Positions 25,182 through 35,000 of a stretch of 64,000 bases of DNA are shown piece after piece (the stretch's first letter is position 1; each line of letters begins with the position of its first letter). Under the pieces are notes generated by a model. That model saw only the letters and a list, made by a program, of their open reading frames with translations. It made no database searches and was not told the origin of the DNA. The DNA is from Streptomyces xantholiticus. Lineage in GTDB: Bacteria; Actinomycetota; Actinomycetes; Streptomycetales; Streptomycetaceae. Location of the stretch: assembly GCF_014651015.1 (NCBI RefSeq), contig NZ_BMWB01000019.1, positions 1 to 64,000 of the forward strand, given 5' to 3'. A program made the translations under genes and the position numbers.

Positions 25182-26303
25182 TCAGGTCAGTTCCGCCGCG
25201 CCCCGCGGATACCGCTGGAGCCAGCCCGGGGCCGTCGCCGTCGGGCTGTGCAGGGCCGGGCCCTGGGTCATCTCCATCGCGAAGTCGTCCGCGATCTCGA
25301 GCAGCGTCGGACGCCCCTCCAGCTCGCACAGCCATGCCGGCGGCAGCGCGGTCTCCCCGTGCAGCGCCCCCAGCAGCGCTCCGCAGACCGCGCCGGTCAC
25401 CTCTGAGGGGCCGTCGTGGTTGACGGCGAGCCGCAGTCCGTGGCGGATGTCCTCGCCGACGAGGGCGCAGTAGACGGCGATGGCGAGGGCGTCCTCAGCG
25501 AGGTGCGCCTCGCCGAGGGAGGCGACCCTCGCCGGACTGGGAATTCCCTGCCGTACGGCTCCGAGCGCCTGCCTCAGCGCGTCCGTCACGGGCTGGTGGC
25601 CCGGCCGGGACGCCAGCTGGGCCAGGGCACGCTGCACCGAGCCGTCCAGCGTCTCGCCGCGGGCGAGCCCGTGCACGATGACGGCGAACGCCCCGGCCGA
25701 CAGGTACGCGGTCGGATGCCCGTGCGTCTGCGCCGCGCACTCGACGGCCAGCTGGCACACCAACTGCGGCTCCCAGCCCACCAGCAGTCCGAAAGGCGCC
25801 GACCGCACCAGTGCTCCGGCGTCGCGCGCGGTCGGGTTCTTGGGGGTCTGGAGGGTGCCCATGTTCTCGTCGCCGAGACCGGTGAGGGTGTCGCGGGAGG
25901 GGTTGCGGCGGCTGTAGAGCCACTCCTCGCGGGCCAGCCAGCCGTTGTCCTTGCGACGCTCGTCGGGGCCCCAGTCCCGCTGGGTCGCCGCCCATCTCAG
26001 ATACGCGCGGTGCACATCGGTCGGCGGGTGCCAGGCGCCGGTGTCGCGCCGGACCTGCGCCCGTATCAGCCCGTCGACGGTGAAGAGCGTGAGCTGCGTG
26101 GCGGCCGTCACCGCGCCCCGGCGGCCGTTGACCGGAGTGAGGTCGGTCAGGGCCTCGGGCCCGTGCGCGGCGCGGATCTCGTCGATGGTGAGCCCGCCGA
26201 CACAGGCGCCGAGCGCGTCGCCGATGGCGCCCCCGAGCAACGCCCCGCGCACTCTCGCGCGGAAATCCTGCTGCTCGGCACGGCCCCACACGGCTGCGCT
26301 CAC
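25182..26303 (-). CDS. ADP-ribosylglycohydrolase-family protein with altered metal site
   Basis: This 373-aa protein starts at GTG 26303 (GGGAGGAGC upstream). It has the family start GALLGGAIGDALGACVGG, the TQLTLFTVDGLIRA strand, EDALAIAVYCALV, and the C-terminal motif NHDGPSEVTGAVCGALLGA. Typical members have a DGDSDSTGA-type acidic metal site at the last position; here two acids are replaced (DGPSEVTG). Family members remove ADP-ribose from proteins or act on related nucleosides. The changed residues may mean altered activity. It stands alone between SDR and fbiC. Confidence 0.82.
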   Translation of the reverse strand: MSAAVWGRAEQQDFRARVRGALLGGAIGDALGACVGGLTIDEIRAAHGPEALTDLTPVNGRRGAVTAATQLTLFTVDGLIRAQVRRDTGAWHPPTDVHRAYLRWAATQRDWGPDERRKDNGWLAREEWLYSRRNPSRDTLTGLGDENMGTLQTPKNPTARDAGALVRSAPFGLLVGWEPQLVCQLAVECAAQTHGHPTAYLSAGAFAVIVHGLARGETLDGSVQRALAQLASRPGHQPVTDALRQALGAVRQGIPSPARVASLGEAHLAEDALAIAVYCALVGEDIRHGLRLAVNHDGPSEVTGAVCGALLGALHGETALPPAWLCELEGRPTLLEIADDFAMEMTQGPALHSPTATAPGWLQRYPRGAAELT

Positions 26304-26472
26304 CGCGCTCCTCCCACCGACGTCGTCGAACGAACACTGCCCGGCGCAGCACTGTAATCGAACGGGAAGGGGTGGCTCAGGTGCCCGCTGCGCGTTCACG
26401 GCGGGATCGCACCGGTATGTCGTGATGCCGTGGGCGCGAGGACGCCGGTACGTCCCCGAGCCGTCACGCGCG

Positions 26473-29067
26473 TCACTCCGGCAGCAGCGGCAGCAGCTCC
26501 GGCAGGTGCCCGTCGGACGCGCTCGCCACCTGCTGCCGCTCGGGCGGGACCTCGCCGTACAGGGTCGTACGCGGCTTCGCCGGGCGGCCGGCCGCCTCTG
26601 CGATGGCCGTGAGGTCACGGACGGAGCGGTACGAGCCGTACCCGGAGCCGGCCATGCGGGAGATGGTCTCCTCCATCAGTGTGCCGCCGAGGTCGTTGGC
26701 CCCGGAGCGGAGCATCTCCGCCGCGCCTTCCGTGCCGAGTTTCACCCAGCTGGTCTGGATATTGGTGATGTGCGGGTGGAGGAGGAGGCGGGCCATCGCG
26801 GTGACGGCCCTGTTGTCGCGGGTGGTCGGGCCGGGCCGGGCGATGCCCGCCAGGTACACGGGCGCGTTGGTGTGGATGAAGGGGAGCGTCACGAACTCGG
26901 TGAAGCCGCCGGTCTCCTGCTGTATCCCGGCGAGCGTACGGAAGTGGCCGAGCCAGTGCCTGGGCTGGTCCACATGCCCGTACATCATCGTGGAGGAGGA
27001 CCGGATGCCCAGCTCGTGCGCGGTCTTCACCACCTCGATCCAGGTGGCGGTAGGCAGCTTGCCCTTGGTGAGGACCCAGCGGACCTCGTCGTCGAGGATC
27101 TCGGCGGCGGTGCCGGGGATCGAGTCGAGGCCGGCCTCCTTCGCCGCCGTCAGCCACTCCCGGATCGACATCCCGGTGCGGGAGGCGCCGTTGACGACCT
27201 CCATGGGCGAGAAGGCGTGCACATGCATGCCGGGCACGCGCTCCTTGACGGCGCGCGCGATGTCGAAGTACGCCGTGCCGGGCAGGTCCGGGTGGATGCC
27301 GCCCTGCATGCACACCTCGACCGCGCCGACGTCCCACGCCTGCTCCGCCCGGTCAGCGACCTGGCTGAGGGAGAGCGTGTAGGCGTCGGCATCCGTGCGC
27401 CGCTGAGCGAAGGCGCAGAAGCGGCAGCCGGTGTAGCAGACGTTGGTGAAGTTGATGTTCCGCGTGACGACATAGGTGACGTCGTCGCCGACGACGTCAC
27501 GGCGGAGTTCGTCGGCGATGCGGGTGAGCGCGTCGAGTGCGGGCCCGTCTGCGTGGAGGAGGGCGAGGGCCTCGTCGTCCGTCAGCCTCGTGGGGTCGTG
27601 GGCGGCCGTGCGCAGGGCGGCCTTCACGTCCGTGTCGATGCGCTGCGGCACCATGCCGGGCGCGGCGGCCTCACGGAGCGCGTCCCAGTCGCCGTAGACA
27701 TGGTCGAAGTCGTCACGGCGGTCGTGCGTGCGGCCCTCGGTGTCGATGGTCCGGTGCAGGTCCGTGCGGCCGGTGGCGGTGAAGCCCTCGTCGGGCTCCT
27801 GCCACGGCAGCCCCACCGGGACCGCCTCGGGGCGCGCCAGCCCGGTCTCCGGGTCGGCCAGCGCCCGTACGTGCGGCAGCAGCCGCGGGTCGAGCCACGG
27901 CTCGCCGCGCCGCACGAACTCCGGGTAGACGCAGAGTCGTTCACGCAGCTCGAACCCTTCGGCCGCCGACTTCTTTGCGAGCTCGTCGATCTGTGGCCAG
28001 GGCCGCTCGGGGTTGACGTGGTCCGGTGTCAGCGGGGACACCCCGCCCCAGTCGTCGATGCCGGCGCGGATGAGCCGTGCGTACTCGGCGTCCACCAGGT
28101 TGGGCGGGGCCTGCAGGCAGGCGGACGGCCCCATGATGTGCCGGGCCACGGCGACGGTGGCGACGAGCTCGTCCAGCTCGGCGTCCGGCATGCCGCGCAT
28201 GGCCGTGTCCGGCTTGGCACGGAAGTTCTGCAGGATCAGCTCCTGGATGCCGTGGTACGCGCGGGAGACGCGCCGCAGCGCGAACAGCGACTCGGCCCGC
28301 TCCTCGTACGTCTCGCCGATCCCGATCAGCAGCCCGCTGGTGAACGGCACGGAGCTGCGGCCCGCGTCCTCCAGCACTCGCAGCCGCACGGCCGGCTCCT
28401 TGTCGGGCGACCCGTAGTGGGGGCCGCCCGGCTCGGACCACAGCCGGGTCGCCGTCGTCTCCAGCATCATCCCCATGGACGGCGCGACGGGCTTCAGCCG
28501 CTGGAAGTCGGTCCAGGACATCACACCGGGGTTGAGGTGCGGCAGGAGCCCCGTCTCCTCCAGGATCCGGATCGACATGGCCCGTACGTACGCGATCGTG
28601 TCGTCGTACCCGTGCGCGTCCAGCCACTCACGGGCCTCGGGCCAGCGGTCCTCCGGCTTGTCGCCGAGCGTGATCAGCGCTTCCTTGCAGCCCAGCTCTG
28701 CGCCGCGCCGGGCGATCTCCAGCACCTCGTCCGGCGACATGAACATCCCGTGACCGGCGCGCCGGAGCTTGCCGGGGACGGTCGCGAAGGTGCAGTAGTG
28801 GCATTTGTCCCTGCACAGCCGGGTGAGCGGGATGAACACGCTCTTCGAGTACGTGATGACCCCCGCCCGCCCGGCGGCCTCCAGCCCCGCGTCCCGCACG
28901 CGGGCGGCGGACGCCGTCAGGCCCTCCAGATCCTCCCCCCGCGCCTGCAACAGCACCGCGGCCTCCGCCACATCGAGCGCGACCCCGTCCCTGGCCCGCT
29001 TCAACGCTCGCCGCATCGCGTTCTCGGTCGGCCGTGCCGAACTGGGTCCGCCCTGGTGATCGGTCAT
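26473..29067 (-). CDS. fbiC: 7,8-didemethyl-8-hydroxy-5-deazariboflavin (FO) synthase, bifunctional
   Basis: This 864-aa radical-SAM enzyme makes FO, the chromophore of coenzyme F420, from 5-amino-6-ribitylamino-uracil and tyrosine. It is the actinobacterial fusion of CofG and CofH. The first [4Fe-4S] motif is Cys85-x3-Cys89-x2-Cys92 (CRDKCHYC), the second Cys544-x3-Cys548-x2-Cys551 (CYTGCRFC). The length fits FbiC (about 860 aa). ATG 29067 is chosen because the open frame upstream is a low-complexity Pro/Glu/Arg repeat. It is a core metabolic gene, and the LLM oxidoreductases in this window are potential users of F420. A decayed copy of its 5' part lies at 29.95-30.08 kb. Confidence 0.96.
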   Translation of the reverse strand: MTDHQGGPSSARPTENAMRRALKRARDGVALDVAEAAVLLQARGEDLEGLTASAARVRDAGLEAAGRAGVITYSKSVFIPLTRLCRDKCHYCTFATVPGKLRRAGHGMFMSPDEVLEIARRGAELGCKEALITLGDKPEDRWPEAREWLDAHGYDDTIAYVRAMSIRILEETGLLPHLNPGVMSWTDFQRLKPVAPSMGMMLETTATRLWSEPGGPHYGSPDKEPAVRLRVLEDAGRSSVPFTSGLLIGIGETYEERAESLFALRRVSRAYHGIQELILQNFRAKPDTAMRGMPDAELDELVATVAVARHIMGPSACLQAPPNLVDAEYARLIRAGIDDWGGVSPLTPDHVNPERPWPQIDELAKKSAAEGFELRERLCVYPEFVRRGEPWLDPRLLPHVRALADPETGLARPEAVPVGLPWQEPDEGFTATGRTDLHRTIDTEGRTHDRRDDFDHVYGDWDALREAAAPGMVPQRIDTDVKAALRTAAHDPTRLTDDEALALLHADGPALDALTRIADELRRDVVGDDVTYVVTRNINFTNVCYTGCRFCAFAQRRTDADAYTLSLSQVADRAEQAWDVGAVEVCMQGGIHPDLPGTAYFDIARAVKERVPGMHVHAFSPMEVVNGASRTGMSIREWLTAAKEAGLDSIPGTAAEILDDEVRWVLTKGKLPTATWIEVVKTAHELGIRSSSTMMYGHVDQPRHWLGHFRTLAGIQQETGGFTEFVTLPFIHTNAPVYLAGIARPGPTTRDNRAVTAMARLLLHPHITNIQTSWVKLGTEGAAEMLRSGANDLGGTLMEETISRMAGSGYGSYRSVRDLTAIAEAAGRPAKPRTTLYGEVPPERQQVASASDGHLPELLPLLPE

Positions 29068-29297
29068 GCGTCGAGCATACGAGCGGCCGCCGACGACCGG
29101 ACCCGGCGCTGCGGGGTCGGCCGACCACCGGCGCCCTGGCGACCTGAGCCCACCGGCGGACAGGCCGACTTGCTGTACGGACCGGTTCTGCCGTTCAGAC
29201 CGCTCAGGCCGTTCAGGGCTTTCAGGGCTTTCAGGATGTTCGGGAACGTTCACCCTTATCAGTGTATTCATGCCATAACGGGTGGCGAGAACCGCAA

Positions 29298-29354
29298 GTG
29301 AGGGAATCCATAGGCCGGTCTGTCCGACCGGCAGGCACCTATGGCGCTCCTCAC
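29298..29354 (+). promoter_or_regulatory. Three-tier hairpin in the leader of the secreted-protein gene
   Basis: Nested inverted repeats: GTGAGG (29298-29303) with CCTCAC (29349-29354), CCATAGG (29308-29314) with CCTATGG (29338-29344), and CCGGTC (29315-29320) with GACCGG (29326-29331). They would fold into one long interrupted stem ending 18 bp before ATG 29373. It may be a structured 5' leader, an mRNA-stability element or an operator cluster. Confidence 0.45.
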
Positions 29355-29372
29355 TCACGAAAGGTTCACAGA

Positions 29373-29810
29373 ATGTCCCTCATTGGCCGTAACGCCTTCA
29401 AGGCCGCAGTCGTCCCCGTCGCCGCTCTCGCCCTCACGCTGGGCGTGTCCTCCATCGCTCCGGCCGTGGCCATGGCGCCGCCTGCCGCCGCTTCGGCCGA
29501 GCAGCGGGTCGTCACAACGCTCGAAGCGGCCATCGCGGCTGACGTGGAAGCCGTTCTCGAGGCGAACCTCGACGTGGACGTCACGGTCGCTGCCGTCGCG
29601 CGGGCCGGTCTGGGCGGCAGCGTCGACATCCGGCTCACCGTCGTCCAGAACGCGAAAGTGGAGGCCGACGCCGCACTCGAGGCTGCCATCGCGGCCGAGA
29701 TCGAGTCCAGGATCGAGGCCACTCTCAAAAAGCACCTCTTCGTCGCCGCGGACCTCGACGTCGCCGTCCGCGTCGACGGCGAGATCAGCGTGGACATCGC
29801 CACCCTCTGA
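29373..29810 (+). CDS. Secreted Ala/Val/Asp-rich protein, function unknown
   Basis: This 145-aa protein starts at ATG 29373 with GAAAGG upstream. It has a signal peptide (ALALTLGVSSIAPAVAMAPP) with a cleavage site near AAASA/EQR. The mature part alternates helix-like blocks (LEAAIAADVEAVLEAN; LEAAIAAEIESRIEA) with beta-like blocks of alternating Val/Asp (LDVDVTVAAVARAG; LDVAVRVDGEISVDIATL), so it looks like an internal duplication. No family is recognised. The structured leader upstream suggests separate regulation. Confidence 0.7.
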   Translation: MSLIGRNAFKAAVVPVAALALTLGVSSIAPAVAMAPPAAASAEQRVVTTLEAAIAADVEAVLEANLDVDVTVAAVARAGLGGSVDIRLTVVQNAKVEADAALEAAIAAEIESRIEATLKKHLFVAADLDVAVRVDGEISVDIATL

Positions 29811-29945
29811 GCCTGAGCGGTCTGGCGCCTGAGCGGTCATGACGTTCGTTCGCCTCCGTCGGAGCCCCGTGCTCGTCCACGGAGGATGAAAGCGCGGACC
29901 GAGTGCCGCATCGGCCGTCGCCCGATGGGCGCGAAACCGCTCGGG

Positions 29946-30077
29946 CCCGCACGCGGGCGGCGGACGCCGGCAGTTCCTCCCGATCCGCCGCCGCGCCTGC
30001 AACAGCACCGCGGCCTCCGCCGCATCGAGCGCGAGCCGGCTGAGTACCCGTACCCATCGACCTGAGCCCGCCGACGG
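29946..30077 (-). pseudogene. Decayed partial copy of the fbiC 5' region
   Basis: 29946-30034 aligns with fbiC codons at 28893-28982 with one small indel (the shared 23-nt block at 29946-29968 and 28-nt block at 29993-30020 are identical to 28893-28915 and 28941-28968). It still encodes ALDAAEAAVLLQAR, against ALDVAEAAVLLQAR in fbiC. A second segment, 30059-30077, matches the fbiC upstream region at 29141-29159. About 130 bp between them, including the start codon, are missing. It cannot encode a functional protein. Confidence 0.75.
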
Positions 30078-30114
30078 GTACGGCCGCGATCCCCCGCCTC
30101 GTAGCGTCGTCTCC

Positions 30115-30768
30115 GTGACCGAAGACCTCCAGCAGTCCCGCACCCGCACCTCCGTCGCCAAGTGGCTCGGCATCACCGTGGCCGTGGTCGTGGGCGTCCC
30201 GGTACTGCTGGTGCTGGGCGTCATCGTGACGTTCGGCATCCAACGCGCCACCCCTGAGGACTACCCGAAGGTCGACCCGCAGACCATGGTGGACCGAGCG
30301 GGCTCGCGCTCCCAGAAGGCTTACGACGTACTCGGTTTCGACGCGACGCTCCCGCCGGGCGAGTTCAACTCCCTGTCGGCCGACTACTGCTACCCGGACG
30401 GTCTGGAGAGCGCGGCCGACGAGTCGGTCGACGGCGCCTACGCCCTCTCCCACAACTGGCTGCTCGCCGACGTCCCCGAGTCCGAGGCCTTCCCGGCCAT
30501 GCGCCGCCTGCGCGACCACCTGAAGTCGGAGGGGTGGGACATCGTCTCCTTCGACTCCACGCCGTCGGGCGACAACTGGACGCTGCGCACGGAGCGCGAC
30601 GGCGAGGGCCGCCAGGTCTACGAGTGGTACGCGGACGGTGGCCGCCTCCACGGGGGCGTCCACGCGGAGTGCGCCTACGTCCCCACCCCGCCGACGGACT
30701 CGTACGCGAGCCCGGACGACGCGACGGCGGGCCTGGCCGCGGCGACTCTTCGGCCGGGGTCGGGCTGA
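30115..30768 (+). CDS. Membrane-anchored protein of unknown function
   Basis: This 217-aa protein starts at GTG 30115. No Shine-Dalgarno is visible, but TAGCGT lies about 7 nt upstream, consistent with a leaderless transcript. Residues about 16-40 form a membrane helix (GITVAVVVGVPVLLVLGVIV). The outer part contains LSADYCYPDGLES, AFPAMRRLRDHLKSEGWDI, and RTERDGEGRQVYEWYADGG ending HAECAYVP, with a Cys near each end that could pair. No family is recognised. Confidence 0.7.
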   Translation: MTEDLQQSRTRTSVAKWLGITVAVVVGVPVLLVLGVIVTFGIQRATPEDYPKVDPQTMVDRAGSRSQKAYDVLGFDATLPPGEFNSLSADYCYPDGLESAADESVDGAYALSHNWLLADVPESEAFPAMRRLRDHLKSEGWDIVSFDSTPSGDNWTLRTERDGEGRQVYEWYADGGRLHGGVHAECAYVPTPPTDSYASPDDATAGLAAATLRPGSG

Positions 30769-30876
30769 GCGAGCGCGCCTAGGCCAGGCCGGCCACCGGT
30801 GACGGGTGTGTAACACGGTGCGACTTCCCCGATTCTCTCGTTGCTGGCGGCAAAGGCCACGTGGCAGCATCCAGTG

Positions 30877-31395
30877 GTGAGTGACAACGGGGATGACATA
30901 TCGAGGCCTGACCGCCTCTCGAGACTTTCCGAGTTGGCCGAACTGAGCGAGCAGGCCGAGGAGTCTGCGCGGACGGCGCCAACTGCCCCTGCGGAGCAGT
31001 CGGAGGTACCGGAGGCTGCGCCGGTGGTGGACGAGGTGGCGGCCGGGCGACGTCGGTTTGCTCAGTTGCTGGGTGAATTCCGGCGGACGGCGGTGCTGGT
31101 GCCGTTCGATGCTTACGGGAGCTTGTGGACGGCGGACTTCAACGGGGTGCGGTGGATCTGTGCGTTCTCCGACGAGGAAGCGCTGTCCCGGTTCGCGCAC
31201 GCTCAGCAGGACTCGGGGCGGGAGTGGGAGTTCCGGACGATTCTCGGTGCCCGGTTGCTGGATGTGATGGTGCCGATGCTGCCGGGACCGGCGGGGGTTG
31301 CGCTGGATGCGGGTAGCGAGGACGGCATGTTGTTCCCGCCGGTCGAGGGTGTGGTGCCCGAGGCGGCGGTGGTGGATCTCGGGGGGACGCAGTGA
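30877..31395 (+). CDS. SseB-like N-terminal domain protein
   Basis: This 172-aa protein starts at GTG 30877. After an acidic, Ala/Glu/Pro-rich start it has an SseB-type domain: FAQLLGEFRRTAVLVPFDA, then GVRWICAFSDEEALSRFA and DVMVPMLPGPAGVALDAG. SseB domains occur with secretion systems and, in actinomycetes, beside ESX-like genes and RHS toxins. The next gene overlaps its stop by 4 nt (GTGA), so this is the first gene of a translationally coupled toxin operon. It may act as chaperone or adaptor for export. Confidence 0.75.
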   Translation: MSDNGDDISRPDRLSRLSELAELSEQAEESARTAPTAPAEQSEVPEAAPVVDEVAAGRRRFAQLLGEFRRTAVLVPFDAYGSLWTADFNGVRWICAFSDEEALSRFAHAQQDSGREWEFRTILGARLLDVMVPMLPGPAGVALDAGSEDGMLFPPVEGVVPEAAVVDLGGTQ

Positions 31396-32039
31396 GCGGG
31401 GACAATCCGGATCTTGCGGCGCCGCCATCGGCGCTGGTGGAGATCGCGAACGGTATCAATCTGGCGCATGCCGAGTTGAAGGAGCTCGGCATGATCGGCG
31501 AGGCATCGGTCGGGCGTGGCTTTTCTGACCTTGCGTTGTCGGGCCTTGAGTTGGGGCACGGCGGGTTGACGTCGGAGTTCGAGACCTTCTGCAACCGGTG
31601 GGAGTGGGGGGTTCGGGCCCTGACCATGAAGGGCAACATCGTCGCTCAGGCGCTGGGCCTGTCAGCCGGCTCGTTCGCCGAGCAGGAGCAGTACATCAAG
31701 GACAGCATCAAGATCGGCGTGAACTCGGTCAACGGCAATCCGCATCTGTCGGAGGACGAGGTCAAGCAGATGAGCTGGGACACGATCCGTGACCAGCACG
31801 CGTGGGACAACGCGGACTGGAGTCGCAAGTCGATGGCCGAGGCGCATGCCGAGGTCAAGCAGACGTGGGCCAACACCACATATGACGTGATGGACGCGCA
31901 GAACGATGCGATGGAGCGGGCGGGCATCCTCGATCCGTCGGTGCGGGAGCGGTTGGACGCACAGTTGCGCGAGGACCTGGACCCCGATCAGGCGACGGTC
32001 GATCAGGCTGAGCAGCCGCGCTGGGGGGAGAGCCGCTGA
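31392..32039 (+). CDS. ESX/WXG100-context helical protein upstream of RHS toxin
   Basis: This 215-aa protein has GTG 31392 overlapping the SseB stop by 4 nt, and its own stop overlaps the RHS start by 1 nt (TGATG). It is helical, without a signal peptide; GHGGLTSEFETFCNRWEWGV gives a W-x-W core like WXG100 helical hairpins, and the C-terminus is acidic with coiled-coil potential (VMDAQNDAMERAGI). It is likely co-secreted with, or an adaptor for, the RHS protein through an ESX/type VII-like route. That role is inferred from context. Confidence 0.65.
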   Translation: MSGDNPDLAAPPSALVEIANGINLAHAELKELGMIGEASVGRGFSDLALSGLELGHGGLTSEFETFCNRWEWGVRALTMKGNIVAQALGLSAGSFAEQEQYIKDSIKIGVNSVNGNPHLSEDEVKQMSWDTIRDQHAWDNADWSRKSMAEAHAEVKQTWANTTYDVMDAQNDAMERAGILDPSVRERLDAQLREDLDPDQATVDQAEQPRWGESR

Positions 32040-35000
32040 TGACGGACTTCGGGATCATTGGCGATCTGGCGGGGAAGGCGACCGACAAGGTCGTCGACAC
32101 GGTCGATGCGGGAATCGACAAGGGCAAGGAGGTCCTGGGCGAGGGTGTCGACTATGTGACCGACAAGGCCGGCCAAGGCCTGCGCCACTACGGCTACGAC
32201 GGTGTGGCCGAGGCGGTGGAGGACTGGGGGGACGAGACCGCTTCCTCGCTCGGTGCGGAGGTGGGTGAGCAGCAGCTCGGCCAGACCGAGGAGGCGAATG
32301 AGCTGATTCACGGCAACCCTGGCAAGATCGCCGAAGCGGTCAAGAACCTTCGGGACTTCCAGACAGCGTTCGACCTTGTCGGCGGTGGGTTGAAGAAGCT
32401 GGATTCCGGCCACTGGAAGGGCGAGGCCGCCAATACCTTCCGGGAGAAGTTCGAGCCGCTGCCCACGGACTGGCTGCGGGCGGCTGACGCGTGCGAGAAC
32501 GCCGCCAAGGCGTTGGAGACCTATTCCAAAGCGATCACCAGCGCGCAGGGCAAAGCCAGGGAAGCGATCGCCCTCTACAAGGAGGGCGAGAGCGACTCCA
32601 AGAAGGCGGTCGAGGCGTACAACAAGAAGGTCGACGCCTACAACGCGGCCCGTAACGGTGACAGTCCGTTGCCGCACCCAGGTGAGTACTCCGATCCGGG
32701 CAAGGCCAAACGCGCCCAGGCACGGGAGATCCTCGCCGATGCCCGCAGGGCCCGCAACGAGGCCGCGGAGAGTGCGAAGAGCGCGGTCACGGCGGCGATG
32801 GCGCACGCTCCGAAGGAGCCCACCGGCCGGGACAAGCTCAAGGCAGAGTTCATGGACTACGCCATGGGCCAGAGCATCGAACTGGCCCATGTCGGCGCCG
32901 GTGTCGTCAAGGGAACAGCCGGCATCGTCAACTTCGTCCGCTCGGTCAACCCGATCGACGCCTACAACCTGACCCACCCGGCCGAGTACTGGAAGGGCGT
33001 CAACATGACGCTCGCCGGTATCGCCTCCACCGCGGCCAACCCCGACCGAGCTTTGAAGAACGCCTGGGAAGCGGCCAAGGGGGACCCGTCCGAATTCATC
33101 GGCCGCCTCATCCCCGAACTCCTCGGCACCAAGGGCGCCGGCGCCGTCAAGGGCCTGGTCACGGCCGGAGCCAAGAACGCCGTCACAACGGGTGCGAAGA
33201 CTGCTGTTCGCGAAGGGGTCGAAGACGCGGCGAAGCCCGCCCGTACCCCGGACGCCGTCGAGAACAGGGGCACGGACCCGATCGACCTTGCGACCGGCGT
33301 CATGTATCTGCCGCAAACGGACATCGTGCTGCCCGGATCGCTGCCTTTGGTCTTCCGCCGCCGTGTTGCCTCGGACTACCGGGCCGGCCGGTGGTTCGGC
33401 CCGTCCTGGTCGTCCACCGCAGACCAGCGCCTGGAGATCGATTCGGAGGGTGTCGTCTTCGTCTGCGAGGACGGACTCCTGCTCGCCTATCCGCATCCGG
33501 CCCCTGGTGTCCCCGTCATGCCGAGCCACGGCCCTCGCCGGCCACTGGACCGTGACGCCGACGGCGACTACACGATCAGCGATCCGGACACAGGCCGCAC
33601 CTGGCACTTCGGCACGCGCGGGGACGACCAGGCACTGCTCAGCCAGATCGACGACCGCAACGGCAATTGGATCACCTTCGAGTACGACGAGGCCGGCACC
33701 CCGACGTCGATCGTCCACAGCGGCGGCTACCACCTGAAACTCACCACCGAGGACGGCCGGGTCACGGCCCTGTACCTGGCCGGGGCCGCCGCCGACGGCT
33801 CGGACCAGGAGATCCTGCGCTACGGGTACACCAACGGCCACCTCACGGAGGTCACCAACTCCTCCGGCCTGCCACTCAGGTTCGAGTACGACGACCGCGC
33901 CCGAATCACCTCCTGGACCGACACCAACAACAGCCGCTACGACTACACCTACGACGACCAGGACCGGTGCATCGCCGAGACAGGTGCCGAGGGTCATATG
34001 GCCCTGCACCTCGACTACAACGGGATCGACGCCGAGACCGGCCTGCGCGTCACGACCACCACGACCGCGGCCGGTGCCGTGAACCGGTTCGTCATCAACG
34101 ACGCCCACCAGGTCGTCAAGGAGATCGACCCGCTCGGCGCGGTCACCTGTTACGAGCGCGACCGCTACAACCGTCTCCTGTCCCTGACCGACCCGCTCGG
34201 CCGCACGACCCGCTTCGAATACGACGAGTCCGGGCAGCCCACCGCGGTCGTTCGCCCCGACGGCCGCGAGGCGACCGCGGAGTACAACGACATCGGACTG
34301 GCAGTCCGCGTGACCAACCCGGACCGTACGACGGTCCGCCAGGACTACGACGAGCGCGGCAACCGCACCAGCGTGACCGCCCCCTCAGGGGCCGTCACCC
34401 GCTACACGTACAACCAAGCCGGGCACCTCACCACCGTCACCGACGCACTCGGTCACACCACCCGTATTCAAACCAACGCGGTCGGCCTGCCGGTCGAGAT
34501 CACGGACCCCCTCGGCGCGACGACCCGTATCGAACGCGACCCGTTCGGACGCCCTGTCACCCTCATCGACCCCCTCGGCGCAACGACCCGGCTCGAGTGG
34601 ACCCCCGAAGGCAAACTCGCCCGCCGCACCGAGGCCGACGGCACCCAGCAGTCCTGGACGTACGACGGCGAAGGCAACTGCATCGCCCACACCGACGCCC
34701 TCGGTCAGGTGTCCCGCTTCGAGTACACCCACTTCGACCTCCTCAGCGCCCGCACCGGCCCGGACGGGGTGCGCTACGAGTTCACCCACGACCACGAGCT
34801 GCGCCTCACCCAGGTCCTCAACCCACAGGGACTGACGTGGGACTACGCATACGACCCGGCCGGTCACCTCATATCCGAGACCGACTTCGACAACCGGACT
34901 CTCACCTACGAACGTGACCCGGCAGGCCGCCTCGTCGCCCGCACCGACGCCCTCGGCCAGACAATCCGCTACGAGCGCGACGAACTCGACCGCCTTACCC

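Noticed and set aside
25945..29301. Very long open frame on the plus strand opposite the ADP-ribosylglycohydrolase gene and fbiC
   Set aside because: It mirrors the real genes' third-position GC bias, has no domain-like content and covers two well-supported minus-strand genes.
32003..34108. Long Val/Gly-rich open frame opposite the RHS gene
   Set aside because: Antisense shadow of the YD-repeat gene with no ribosome binding site or motif.
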